A stretch of DNA of 54,813 bases. Source: Paenibacillus lemnae (GTDB lineage Bacteria > Bacillota > Bacilli > Paenibacillales > Paenibacillaceae). Under the pieces are notes generated by a model. That model worked only from the letters and a program-made list of their open reading frames with translations. It had not been told where the DNA came from and did no database searches. This document shows positions 44,945-53,305 of this stretch, piece after piece. Both the position numbers and the translations under genes were made by a program. Each line of letters opens with the position of its first letter. Position 1 is the first letter of the stretch. Location: assembly GCF_012933385.1 (NCBI RefSeq), contig NZ_JABBPN010000024.1, positions 1 through 54,813 of the forward strand, written 5' to 3'.

Positions 44945-44979
44945 GGAGGTGAATCCCTCTTTATTGAGGGAAATCATTG
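44945..44979 (+). promoter_or_regulatory. second Shine-Dalgarno / hairpin / TTG initiation site
   Basis: GGAGGTGA (44945-44952), a 6-bp hairpin (TCCCTC, 6-nt loop, GAGGGA at 44966-44971) and TTG 44977. The in-frame TGA at 44965 excludes earlier starts. Stem and ribosome site are identical to the first copy while the loop length differs (6 versus 3). Confidence 0.8.
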
Positions 44980-46044
44980 GACGGAATTATTGCGCTTAAT
45001 TTATTTTTAGTAGCTGTATTTATAGGACTGACGGCCTTTTTTGTTGGAGCTGAGTTTGCCATTCTGAAAGTGCGTATGACTCGAATTGATCAGTTGATTG
45101 CAGAAGGCAGCAAAAAAGCGCTGATGGCCAAGAAAGTTACACAGGATCTGGATTACTACTTGTCTGCCTGCCAGCTGGGCATTACGATTACAGCTCTGGT
45201 GCTTGGTGCACTGGGAGAGCCGACGGTGGAGAAGCTGCTACATCCACTGTTTGAACGTTTTGAGGTTTCAGCAGCACTTTCAACCGTACTTTCCTATGCC
45301 ATTGCGCTGTCGATCATTACATTCCTTCATGTCGTTATTGGTGAATTGGCACCCAAGACGCTGGCCATTCAATTTGCTGAGCGCATGACACTGCTGCTGG
45401 CACCACCGCTGTATTGGTTTGGTAAACTGATGTATCCTTTCATTTATGCGCTGAATGGTTCTGCCCGTCTTTTGTTAAAGATGTTCGGTGTGAAACCGGC
45501 CGGCCACGACTCCGCTCACTCTGAAGAGGAGATCAAGCTGATTGTGACCCAGAGCTATGAAGGCGGCGAAATCAATCAGACCGAGCTGGATTACCTGAAA
45601 AACATTTTTGCTTTTGATGAGCGGACACTCAAAGATATTATGATCCCGCGTTCACGGATTACAACATTTGAGAAGAACACTTCTATGAATGATCTGATCG
45701 AAGCGTTAGAGGATTATGTGTACACTCGTTACCCGATCGAACAGACGGGGAAAGGCGGACACTACCTCGGTGTGATCAACACCAAAGAAATCCTGACGCA
45801 TCTCGCAGCAGGCCGAACGTATAAAATGGATGATTTTATTCATGAAATGCCGCGTTATCCGGAGGGAGCTTTGATCCAGGATATTCTGATCAAGATGCAG
45901 CAGAACCGGATTCATATGGCGGCTGTTACCGATTCTAAAGGAGCAACCATTGGTATGGTCACCATGGAAGATATTCTTGAAGAGATTGTTGGAGACATTC
46001 AGGATGAGCTGGAAGGACCTGAACCTGTGGCAGCAAGACAATAA
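44977..46044 (+). CDS. CNNM-type membrane protein without CorC domain
   Basis: A 355-residue paralog of the preceding protein, with the same DUF21/CNNM membrane domain (FFVGAEFAILKVR) and CBS pair (DIMIPRSRITTFE, MVTMEDILEEIVGDIQDEL). It ends about ten residues after the CBS pair, so the CorC/HlyC domain is absent. The stop is followed by a good terminator, so this looks like a stable short form rather than a random truncation. The two genes form a tandem pair with matched initiation signals. Confidence 0.9.
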   Translation: MDGIIALNLFLVAVFIGLTAFFVGAEFAILKVRMTRIDQLIAEGSKKALMAKKVTQDLDYYLSACQLGITITALVLGALGEPTVEKLLHPLFERFEVSAALSTVLSYAIALSIITFLHVVIGELAPKTLAIQFAERMTLLLAPPLYWFGKLMYPFIYALNGSARLLLKMFGVKPAGHDSAHSEEEIKLIVTQSYEGGEINQTELDYLKNIFAFDERTLKDIMIPRSRITTFEKNTSMNDLIEALEDYVYTRYPIEQTGKGGHYLGVINTKEILTHLAAGRTYKMDDFIHEMPRYPEGALIQDILIKMQQNRIHMAAVTDSKGATIGMVTMEDILEEIVGDIQDELEGPEPVAARQ

Positions 46045-46082
46045 ATGTTCTAAGATGATACTAGGTGATGGAAGTGAAATTC

Positions 46083-46112
46083 AAAAAGCCGCGGGTTTTC
46101 CGCGGTTTTTTG
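46083..46112 (+). terminator. terminator of the CNNM/CorC pair
   Basis: A stem of CCGCGG with CCGCGG, extended by A/T pairs, is followed by TTTTTT. Confidence 0.88.
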
Positions 46113-46154
46113 GATTCATCTCTACTTTAAGCAAGTTTTTGGAGGAAATCGTTT

Positions 46155-46499
46155 ATGAAAAAAATGATGTTACTGTGCTTAACCGTACTGCTTCTCACAA
46201 CAGGATGTCAGAAGACGCAGGAATCCTCTGATTCTCAAGGACTTACGTTAGAAAAGGTTGCAGAATTATCGGAAGCTGGCAAGACGCTCTCGTGGGATGA
46301 TTTTCAGCAGTTCACCTACCAAGAGATGGGCTCAGGTTTGTATATACGTCAATACGATCTCGAAAAAGAATATTCATTACTTATCGGAGGAAAAAGTGTT
46401 CAGAAGGAGCCTGACTATATTTATTTAATGGACGCATCCGGACAGCGCGTGGACATCCGCTCTGAAGATGTAGGAAAGTTCATAGAGGTCAATGAATGA
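46155..46499 (+). CDS. small lipoprotein of unknown function
   Basis: A 114-residue protein with a lipoprotein signal ending TTGC (Cys18), then a Ser/Gln-rich tether and a small globular part (about 40-110). No family is recognised. GGAGG precedes the ATG. The last four bases overlap the start of the kinase-like gene (ATGA), implying coupled translation. Confidence 0.78.
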   Translation: MKKMMLLCLTVLLLTTGCQKTQESSDSQGLTLEKVAELSEAGKTLSWDDFQQFTYQEMGSGLYIRQYDLEKEYSLLIGGKSVQKEPDYIYLMDASGQRVDIRSEDVGKFIEVNE

Positions 46500-47173
46500 G
46501 AAATGAGGAGTGGAAGCAGGCGGAACAAGCATTGTCTGCGATTCAAATTATTAAGCAGGGGACCAATGATCCCGTACTGATTGAAGGAGAGGCGGAAGAC
46601 CTGCAGTGCATTGGTATCGGAACAGATGCTGCTGTATTTTTATATGATCCGTTTCCACTTTATGCGTATAAACTGTATGCGACCGAGGCAATTCCTAAAA
46701 TCCAGGCAGAAGTAACAGTGTACCAGGCTTTGAAAGGCAGTCCTTTCTTTCCCGTGTATTACGGACATGGAGAACGCTATGTTGTGATCAGTCACGAAAG
46801 CGGAATGAATCTCTATGATTGTCTGCTGTATGGTATTTCGATTCCGCGCCAAGTCACCCAAGATGTGGAAGAAGCCCGCTCTTATGTCCGTGAACAGGGC
46901 TTAAACCCTAGGGACATCCACTTAAAAAACGTGCTGCTGCAAGACGGGCGTGGGAAAGTCCTGGATGTATCGGAGTATATCCAGGAAGGCAATGATCAGA
47001 GATGGGAGCATCTGATGTGGGCGTATGATCATGTCTATCCGTTGATCGAAGGAAAGAAGCTGCCGCTGTGGGTATTGGAGGCTGTGAAGAACGGATATTA
47101 CAGGCTGGACCCTGCCAATATGAATCTCCCGGAGTTTGCGGAGCGAATACGCCGATTGTTTATGCGAAAATAA
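46496..47173 (+). CDS. protein-kinase-like protein (YrzF type)
   Basis: A 225-residue protein with a reduced eukaryotic-like kinase fold. The probable ATP-anchoring Lys is in YAYKLYA, the catalytic loop reads RDIHLKNVLL (HRDxxxxN-like), and DVSEY takes the place of DFG. The activation segment is short. Similar small proteins in Bacillus (YrzF/YbdM group) are annotated as serine/threonine kinases. Its start overlaps the lipoprotein stop, so they form a two-gene operon. The target is unknown. Confidence 0.75.
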   Translation: MRNEEWKQAEQALSAIQIIKQGTNDPVLIEGEAEDLQCIGIGTDAAVFLYDPFPLYAYKLYATEAIPKIQAEVTVYQALKGSPFFPVYYGHGERYVVISHESGMNLYDCLLYGISIPRQVTQDVEEARSYVREQGLNPRDIHLKNVLLQDGRGKVLDVSEYIQEGNDQRWEHLMWAYDHVYPLIEGKKLPLWVLEAVKNGYYRLDPANMNLPEFAERIRRLFMRK

Positions 47174-47189
47174 TAGGAAATTTCTCATT

Positions 47190-47218
47190 CCGCTGAATGT
47201 GCTTCAGCGGTTTTTTTT
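47190..47218 (+). terminator. terminator of the lipoprotein-kinase operon
   Basis: CCGCTGAA (47190-47197) pairs with TTCAGCGG (47203-47210), followed by eight T. Confidence 0.92.
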
Positions 47219-47416
47219 GTGTAATGGCAGAACCAAATTTTGTTCCTTAATACATTTCTTCTATTGTGGTACATTAATATGGATTCCTGAAGACAAAATG
47301 GTCAATCCTATATAAGGGCTCAAATGGATGATCACGACAGATGAATGTTAGATTTTGGTGTGTTATGGGTAACTAATTAAATACGTTTCTTACATACTAC
47401 ATAGAGGAGGTCTACG

Positions 47417-48868
47417 ATGAAATTACTTAGGGGATTGTTAGTGTTTATGTGTGTTCTGCTGCTGGGAACAACCAGTCTGCCAAACACCCAGAATTACGCA
47501 TCGGCTGCACCAGCTGGTGGCAAAGTGTATCAAATCGGGACAGATGTAACGTTTGCTCCATTCGAATTTGAGGATGTAAACGGTGAATTTGTCGGGATTG
47601 ATATGGATTTGATCAAAGCGATTGCTGAAGATCAGGGATTCCAGTATGAAATCAAGCCTATGGGCTTTAATGCAGCGGTTCAGGCACTGGAAGCCAACCA
47701 GGTTGACGGTGTCATCGCCGGCATGAGTATTACCGATGAACGCAAACAGAAATTTGATTTTTCAGAAGGTTACTTTGAATCTGGTGTTGTTATGGGGATC
47801 CGTAACGATAACGATGACATCAAGAGCTATGAGGACTTAAAAGGGAAGAAAGTTGCTGTCAAGACAGGAACTGAAGGCTACAGCTTCGCAGAAGCTAATG
47901 CTGCCAAATACGGCTATACCGTCGTACCTTTTGATGATTCCGCGCAAATGTATCAGGATGTGGTGACTGGTAACTCGGCTGCCTGCTTCGATGATTTTGC
48001 CGTTCTGAAATATGGTACAGAGCAGAATAACGGATTGAAAGTTGTCACAGATCCTGAACCTGGTGCATCTTACGGCTTTGCTGTCCGAAAGGGCCAGAAT
48101 CAGGAACTGCTGAAGATGTTCAATGACGGCTTGACGAACCTCCGGGCCAGCGGCCAATATGAAGAGATTAAAGCGAAATATCTGGGTGAAAATGCGGAAA
48201 CATCAGCAAGCCTATCTCGCTGGGAGTTAGTCAAAGTCTCTCTTCCATCTCTATTGAAAGGTTTGGGTAACACCTTATTTTATACATTGATCTCCTTGAT
48301 CTTTGCTTTTATTGTCGGATTAATTTTCGGCTTTATGAAGGTCGGACGGAATCCATGGCTGCGCGGTATTGCTACCGTATTTGTCGATGTATTCCGGGGG
48401 ATACCTTTGATTGTACTCGCCTTCTTCATCTATTTCGGGATTCCGCAAGCCTTCGGCTTTACGATGCCGCTGTTCCTGGCTGCGGTGCTTACACTGACGC
48501 TGAATGCAGCTGCTTATGTGACCGAAATTATCCGCGGTGGTATTCAGTCCATCGATCGGGGACAAATGGAAGCGGCTCGTTCCCTGGGTATTCCGTACCG
48601 GAAAGCGATGCTCAAGATTATCATTCCACAAGCAGTGAAAGTGATGGTTCCATCGTTTATCAACCAGTTTGTCATTACGCTGAAGGATACATCGATTCTG
48701 TCCGTTATCGGTCTCGTGGAGCTGACGCAGTCTGGTAAAATCATCATTGCCAGGACGTTCTCGTCTTTTGACATCTGGCTGGTGGTAGCGATCATGTATC
48801 TGGTTGTCATTACGGTACTGACGAGAATTGCGAACCGTCTGGAGAGAAAGGTGGGTCACAATGGGTAA
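47417..48868 (+). CDS. amino-acid ABC transporter binding-protein/permease fusion
   Basis: A 483-residue fusion. A signal/anchor (about 1-30) is followed by a family-3 solute-binding domain at about 38-255 (YQIGTDVTFAPFEF, ITDERKQKFDFSEGYF) and a HisM/GlnP-type permease at about 270-480 with the EAA loop (MEAARSLGIPYRKAMLKIIIPQA). Such fused subunits form glutamine or glutamate importers (GlnPH type), with the binding domain tethered outside the cell. GAGGAGG precedes the ATG. The ATPase gene overlaps its 3' end. The 200-bp upstream region shows no recognisable GlnR box. Confidence 0.92.
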   Translation: MKLLRGLLVFMCVLLLGTTSLPNTQNYASAAPAGGKVYQIGTDVTFAPFEFEDVNGEFVGIDMDLIKAIAEDQGFQYEIKPMGFNAAVQALEANQVDGVIAGMSITDERKQKFDFSEGYFESGVVMGIRNDNDDIKSYEDLKGKKVAVKTGTEGYSFAEANAAKYGYTVVPFDDSAQMYQDVVTGNSAACFDDFAVLKYGTEQNNGLKVVTDPEPGASYGFAVRKGQNQELLKMFNDGLTNLRASGQYEEIKAKYLGENAETSASLSRWELVKVSLPSLLKGLGNTLFYTLISLIFAFIVGLIFGFMKVGRNPWLRGIATVFVDVFRGIPLIVLAFFIYFGIPQAFGFTMPLFLAAVLTLTLNAAAYVTEIIRGGIQSIDRGQMEAARSLGIPYRKAMLKIIIPQAVKVMVPSFINQFVITLKDTSILSVIGLVELTQSGKIIIARTFSSFDIWLVVAIMYLVVITVLTRIANRLERKVGHNG

Positions 48869-49589
48869 AATCATCGTTGAAGGACTTAAGAAAAGTTTCG
48901 GCAAAAACGAAGTACTCAAAGGCATAGATGTGAGTGTGAATGAAGGAGAGGTTGTATGTGTTATCGGACCATCCGGTTCCGGTAAAAGTACATTCCTCCG
49001 CTGCATCAACCGACTAGATGATATTACGGGCGGGAAAGTCATTGTCGATGAATACAACATTAATGATCCCAAGACCGACATTAACAAAGTGCGTGAAAAT
49101 ATCGGCATGGTATTTCAGCATTTCAACCTGTTCCCACATTTCAATGTGTTGAAGAACATCATGTTCGCACCGATGGAGCTTGGAAAGCAGTCCGAGAAAG
49201 AAGCGCGTGAAAATGCGCTGGCTCTATTGGATCGAGTCGGGCTTTCGGATAAGGCAAATGCCTATCCAAGCCAGCTCTCCGGGGGTCAGAAGCAGCGTGT
49301 AGCGATTGCGCGTGCGCTCGCCATGAACCCGGACATCATGCTCTTCGATGAGCCGACTTCGGCACTGGATCCCGAAATGGTCGGAGAAGTGCTGGGTGTC
49401 ATGAACGACTTGGCTAGAGAGGGCATGACGATGATGATCGTGACCCATGAGATGGGCTTTGCTCGTGAGGTGGCTGATCGGGTCATATTCATGGATGGTG
49501 GGTACATCGTCGAAGAAGGTCCGCCGGAGCAGGTCTTCGGCAGCCCGCAGCATGAGCGTACGATCAGCTTTTTGGATAAAGTACTTTAA
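48861..49589 (+). CDS. polar amino-acid ABC transporter ATPase (GlnQ-like)
   Basis: A 242-residue ATPase with Walker A GPSGSGKST (about 33-41), Q-loop FQHFNLFPH, signature LSGGQ, Walker B IMLFDEP and the switch His in VTHEMGF. It closely resembles GlnQ/ArtP-type subunits and works with the fused binding-protein/permease. ATG 48861 lies within the end of that gene, after GAAAGGTGGG; upstream codons of the longer frame are inside the permease. Glutamine is the likely substrate from the family, but this is not proven. Confidence 0.93.
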   Translation: MGKIIVEGLKKSFGKNEVLKGIDVSVNEGEVVCVIGPSGSGKSTFLRCINRLDDITGGKVIVDEYNINDPKTDINKVRENIGMVFQHFNLFPHFNVLKNIMFAPMELGKQSEKEARENALALLDRVGLSDKANAYPSQLSGGQKQRVAIARALAMNPDIMLFDEPTSALDPEMVGEVLGVMNDLAREGMTMMIVTHEMGFAREVADRVIFMDGGYIVEEGPPEQVFGSPQHERTISFLDKVL

Positions 49590-49599
49590 AAATAGGAAT

Positions 49600-49637
49600 G
49601 ACAGAGGCAGCCCGCGAAAGTGCGGTCTGTCTTTTTT
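49600..49637 (+). terminator. terminator of the amino-acid ABC operon
   Basis: GACAGA (49600-49605) pairs with TCTGTC (49626-49631), enclosing a GC-rich GAAA-loop hairpin, followed by TTTTTT. Confidence 0.82.
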
Positions 49638-49764
49638 CTGTATTGTGTGTTGAAAGGGAGGAATGGTGGGCTTACTCTATGAAATATTTTGATATGTAGA
49701 TTATGGTATGCTTATAGACAGGACAAATCATAGCCCAGACTAACTAGAGAAATGAAAAGATGTG

Positions 49765-50853
49765 ATGAATGTGAAACTATATAAACATAACAAATGGGTT
49801 CAATGGATCGTAACCTGTATCCTTGCCGTGCTCGGCGGGTTTGTATTCAGCCTGCTGAACACGCCTATACCGTGGCTGCTGGGTTCCATGATTTTTGTGC
49901 TTATCGGCTCAAAATGGGTGACAAGCATTTCCCTATTCTGGCCGAAGTCCTTCCGGAATACCGGGATGATCATTATCGGGTATGCGATGGGATTGTCTTT
50001 TACCGCTTCCACATTTCAGCAGATTGGAAGACAGCTCCCCAGTATGCTGATCTTTACGGCCCTGCTGCTGATTTGCTCCGGCTTGATAGCCTACGGATTA
50101 TCTGTACTTGCAAAGCTCCCATTCTCTACGGCGTTGATGGGAAGCATCCCCGGAGGATTAAGTCAGATGATCACCCTGGCTGAAGAGGTAAAGGGTACCG
50201 ATCTGACAGTAGTAACGTATCTGCAGGTATCGCGATTGATGATGATTATCTTCTGTGTGCCGTTTCTGATCTTCAGCCCTCTATTTTCAAGTGGCGGTTA
50301 TGAAGGTTCTGGAGTGGAGGCTGCCGTATCGGCTGCTGGAGATGTGGCGCTGTTTCCGAATCTATTGATTTTTGCAGTCGTATGTACGATCCTGGCCTAT
50401 GCAGGAGATAAAATCAAGTTTCCCACCGCTTACCTTCTTGGTCCGATGATTGGAACCATTGCCTTGAATCTTACCGTGTTTCCAGGTCCAGTGCTGCCAC
50501 CCCTCCTGCTGAACATGTCCCAGTTGATGATGGGCGGCTATATCGGGCTGCTGCTTAAACCTGAGAACCTGAAGAATAAAACAAAAATCTCGCTGCTGGC
50601 TGTCGCCAGCGGAGTACTGCTCATCTTAAGCACGTTCGGTCTCAGCTGGCTGTTGACCTGACTGCATCCCATATCCGAGACCACCGCCATGCTCAGCCTT
50701 GCACCAGGCGGCATGGACCAAATGGCTATTATTGCAAAAGAAGTGCACGGCGACCTGTCCATGGTCACCAGTTATCAGCTGTTTCGCACGTTGTGTATCT
50801 TTTTTGTTGTGCCTGGGCTGCTGCGGTTTTTGTTTAGATTGAGGAGGGGATGA
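49765..50853 (+). pseudogene. AbrB-family membrane transporter, in-frame TGA
   Basis: The frame opens at 49765 and stops at TGA 50659-50661, giving a protein of about 298 residues. The same frame stays open to 50853 and encodes 63 more residues (starting LHPISETTAMLSLAPGGM) that continue the second AbrB repeat. APGGM there mirrors IPGGL in the first repeat (GSIPGGLSQM). With the stop replaced by an amino acid the length is about 362, normal for the membrane AbrB-duplication family, a putative regulator or transporter. Either one nonsense change, readthrough or a sequencing error explains this. The ribosome site is weak (GTG 49762 also possible). Confidence 0.75.
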
Positions 50854-50928
50854 GGTGGTCTGTGAGGGAGTGGGTGAAAGCGGTTGGTTCGCGAAGTTCG
50901 GCAAACTTAATAAGTGAGGGGATAATCA

Positions 50929-51387
50929 TTGAAGTTAAAAGAAATTCAGTTTAATGATTGGATTATTGAACTCGATCTCCATAAGACAGGTCAGTATTAC
51001 ACAGAGCATGATATCAAAGATGATTGTAGTTGTAATGCATGCAATAATTATCGAGTTAATTGTGAGTACATGAGCTCAGAATTAATGCACTTTTTCCATC
51101 GATTCAGAATTGATCCTAGAAAAGAAGGAGAGTTTATGAATATTGGCCTAAATGATAATGGCGAAGTGCATTATATGGGGTTCTATCATATTGTCGGTGT
51201 TATAAAAATTGGACCAACAAAAATAACAGATAAATGGAACCATATGAATTTAATCAAGATCGATAATTACGAGTTTGCTTTTGGTAGCGATAATATTGCA
51301 TGTGTACCGGAAGATTTTCCGATACCGATATTACAATTGGAATTCAGTAGTAGCATTCCGTGGAGAATAGAAGAGAAGTACGAATAG
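50929..51387 (+). CDS. hypothetical protein of cassette 1
   Basis: A 152-residue soluble protein. Landmarks are DDCSCNACNNYRVNC near residues 31-45, with four cysteines, and a C-terminal half with alternating hydrophobic strands. I recognise no named family. TTG 50929 follows GTGAGGGGA with a spacing of seven. The base composition is lower in GC than the ABC and AbrB genes to the left. Its stop is followed within 13 bp by the conserved GAAGAAG that leads into the first attC-like element, the position expected for a cassette gene. Confidence 0.65.
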   Translation: MKLKEIQFNDWIIELDLHKTGQYYTEHDIKDDCSCNACNNYRVNCEYMSSELMHFFHRFRIDPRKEGEFMNIGLNDNGEVHYMGFYHIVGVIKIGPTKITDKWNHMNLIKIDNYEFAFGSDNIACVPEDFPIPILQLEFSSSIPWRIEEKYE

Positions 51388-51416
51388 TGGATGAAAACTC
51401 GAAGAAGCGTAGAACA

Positions 51417-51583
51417 GTACATAACAACTTACTCACGCATTGGTCCTGATGGCCCTTGGTCCGCCGGATGAAATTAGGGGGAGCGGAGTCAGACGGACAA
51501 TCCTGCGAACCTAACTGCGCAAGCGTACCCGGCACTTCGTGCCTTAAGGTTCTCGGGTTCGTGAATGCGAAAGACGGTTTAAG
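51417..51583 (+). repeat. attC-like element 1
   Basis: A diverged copy. The left end is GTACATAAC (51417-51425) and the right end is GTTTAAG (51577-51583). It keeps the same internal helices as the others with different bases: GTCCG/CGGAC, AACCT/AGGTT, TGCGC/GCG and GGCAC/GTGCC. The matching cassette start (GTTATGTAC) was not found upstream, so the left border of the array is lost or altered. Confidence 0.65.
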
Positions 51584-51599
51584 AAGTTCGGAAATACAA

Positions 51600-51699
51600 C
51601 TTGAACGGTAGAATCTGCGAAATTGTAGTTATTTACCAAGTGCAGATAATAGCGTAAAATGGAGATGTTCACGAAGTACGTGAATAAGACGTTATCTGC
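51600..51699 (+). repeat. short degenerate attC-like element 1b
   Basis: The left end CTTGAAC (51600-51606) can pair with GTTTAAG at the end of element 1 through one G-T wobble. The right end GTTATCTGC (51691-51699) is preceded by GTGAATAAGAC, like the right arms of the other elements. A TTCACG/CGTGAA hairpin and an ATCTGC/GCAGAT pairing remain, but the central helices are missing. It defines the start of the monooxygenase cassette. Confidence 0.45.
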
Positions 51700-51894
51700 A
51701 ATTCCTGCAAAGCGATTAAAAATCATTGAAAGACTGTATCCTTCACAACCTAAAATCCATTACAAATTAGTCGCAATCAACAACGAGGGCAAGTGTGAGC
51801 CCCTTCGAGTCGCGACACGCAAACCCATACTTTCAGCGAGCAGTTCTGTAAGCCCCTTCGAGCATGAAAACTAAAATAAAAAGAGGGAATGACT

Positions 51895-52185
51895 ATGATA
51901 CTTGAAGTAGCAATTTTACAAGTGAAAGCTGGAATGACAAACGATTTTGAAATCAATTTTAAAAAGGCATCTCAAATCATCTCCAAAATGAAAGGCTATA
52001 TAAATCATGAATTACAGAAGTGCATGGAGGATAGAAACAAATACATTTTATTAGTGCGATGGGAAACCCTTGAGGATCACACGCTAGGATTTCGGGGATC
52101 AGAGGAATACCAAGAATGGAAACACTTATTACATCATTTCTATGATCCATTTCCGACAGTGGAACATTTTGAAGAGATCGTCTAA
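51895..52185 (+). CDS. antibiotic biosynthesis monooxygenase (ABM) domain protein
   Basis: A 96-residue single-domain protein of the dimeric alpha-beta barrel ABM/YgiN group. It begins MILEVAILQVKAGMTNDFE and contains YILLVRWETLEDH, the usual strand-helix pattern, and a C-terminal FEEIV strand. Family members act as small monooxygenases or heme/quinone-binding proteins; the activity here is unknown. ATG 51895 follows AGAGGGA; the ATG at 51889 is too close to it. Positions 51700-51880 before it show no gene, only a 12-bp direct repeat (AGCCCCTTCGAG). It is the gene of cassette 2. Confidence 0.78.
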   Translation: MILEVAILQVKAGMTNDFEINFKKASQIISKMKGYINHELQKCMEDRNKYILLVRWETLEDHTLGFRGSEEYQEWKHLLHHFYDPFPTVEHFEEIV

Positions 52186-52258
52186 AGAGATTAAGGATGA
52201 AAAGATCTTAAAGACTTTTAGTTAACTTTTTGGAGAATAGTCGAAGAAGGCAGGAACA

Positions 52259-52456
52259 GCAGATAACACAACATTCACGCTGCGTCGCTATCGCTCCTGG
52301 GTCCGGCCGAAGCTGGAAGAAGAGGTTTCGAAGAAGTGGATTCAGTAGCAGGGAAGATTACTCAGCCGGACAACCCTGCACTGCCTAACCGCGTCGCGGC
52401 CGTTCCCTTTGGTCACTTAAGGCAGTGAGGGTTCGTGAATGCACGAACGTTATAAG
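52259..52456 (+). repeat. attC-like element 2
   Basis: Left end GCAGATAAC (52259-52267), right end GTTATAAG (52449-52456). The left end is the exact complement of the cassette 2 start GTTATCTGC (51691-51699). The internal stems are GTCCGGC/GCCGGAC, CACTGCC/GGCAGTG and CCGCG/CGCGG, with ACCCT/AGGGT outside. It is longer than the other copies because the second helix carries a bigger loop. Confidence 0.78.
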
Positions 52457-52501
52457 AAATCGGCGAAGAGCGTTACAAAATCATTAAAGTTGGTGATCTC
52501 G

Positions 52502-53046
52502 ATGAAGGATCCAGTGATTATTAACCGTACAGCGACATTTGGCCAAGTCTCTATAACGAATTAAGAGCCCAAATCATAACGAAAATTGGCTCTGATGCAT
52601 ATAGAATTGATCATATTGGATCGACGGCAGTAGCGGGTTTAGCAGCTAAGCCCATTATTGATATTCAGATATCTGTAAGAGATTTAAACAAAATAGAGAC
52701 ATTGATATCGGGACTTGCATCTTTAGGATATCATTATCGTTCAGATAATGATGATTTGACGAAGAGATATTTCAGAGAAGCACCAGGGACAAGAAGAACC
52801 CATATTCATGTAAGGCAAGCAGGTAGCTGGTCGGAACAATTCAATTTATTATTTCGAGATTATTTAAGAACTCAAGAAGAAGATAGAGATCAATATGCTA
52901 GGAAGAAATATGAATTAGCAAACCGGTATAGAGACCAAAGAGAACAATATGTAGAAGCCAAGACTGAAATCGTTTGGGATATTATAAAGAAGGCTAATTC
53001 ATGGAGTCAAAAAATCGGATGGAAACCCATCGAGCCGGATTTGTAA
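52502..53046 (+). pseudogene. GrpB family protein, frameshifted
   Basis: The N-terminus MKDPVII (ATG 52502) is followed by a stop in that frame. The body continues one frame over from PYSDIWPSLYNELRAQI and runs to 53046 with the GrpB/nucleotidyltransferase-like motifs IDHIGSTAVAGLAAKPIIDIQI and THIHV. Restoring one base near 52521-52524 (ATTGAACCG) gives a normal protein of about 181 residues. GrpB proteins (UPF0157) belong to the nucleotidyltransferase superfamily; some are fused to CoaE; the function is unknown. The gene uses AGA and AT-rich codons and is the cargo of cassette 3. Its start lies about 45 bp after the cassette junction. Confidence 0.82.
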
Positions 53047-53069
53047 GCAATTCGAAGAAGCGCCGACAT

Positions 53070-53236
53070 CTTATAACATTACATTTTCGCTTCGGGACAT
53101 ACGTCCCTTGGTTCGCCAGACGAGGTAAAGCCGTGAGGATATTCAGGCGAACAACCCTGCAAGGCTAAGTGGCGAAGCCACCCGGCGCATTCGCGCCTTA
53201 AGCCTTTCGGGTTCGTAAATGCGAGAACGTTATGCG
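53070..53236 (+). repeat. attC-like element 3
   Basis: Left end CTTATAAC (53070-53077), right end GTTATGCG (53229-53236); 167 bp. The left end is the exact complement of the cassette 3 start GTTATAAG at 52449. The stop codon of the GrpB gene is 24 bp before it. Confidence 0.82.
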
Positions 53237-53290
53237 TAATTACTGCAGGGCAATGATGAACTTTCTCAATCCTATTAAGTCAAATACCGA

Positions 53291-53296
53291 TATAAT
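53291..53296 (+). promoter_or_regulatory. -10-like box before the minisatellite of cassette 4
   Basis: TATAAT lies ten bases before the first repeat unit; the same sequence stands at the same place in cassette 6. No matching -35 box is seen, so a promoter is only possible. Confidence 0.25.
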
Positions 53297-53305
53297 ACTA
53301 TACAC

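Noticed and set aside
47219..47416. GlnR/TnrA site before the glutamine-type transporter
   Set aside because: I looked for TGTNAN7TNACA in the upstream region; the nearest candidate (TGTTATGGGTAAC) breaks the pattern at the right half.
51659..51874. 71-codon plus-strand frame before the ABM gene
   Set aside because: It crosses the cassette junction GTTATCTGC at 51691 and has no ribosome site, and its product resembles nothing; probably chance.
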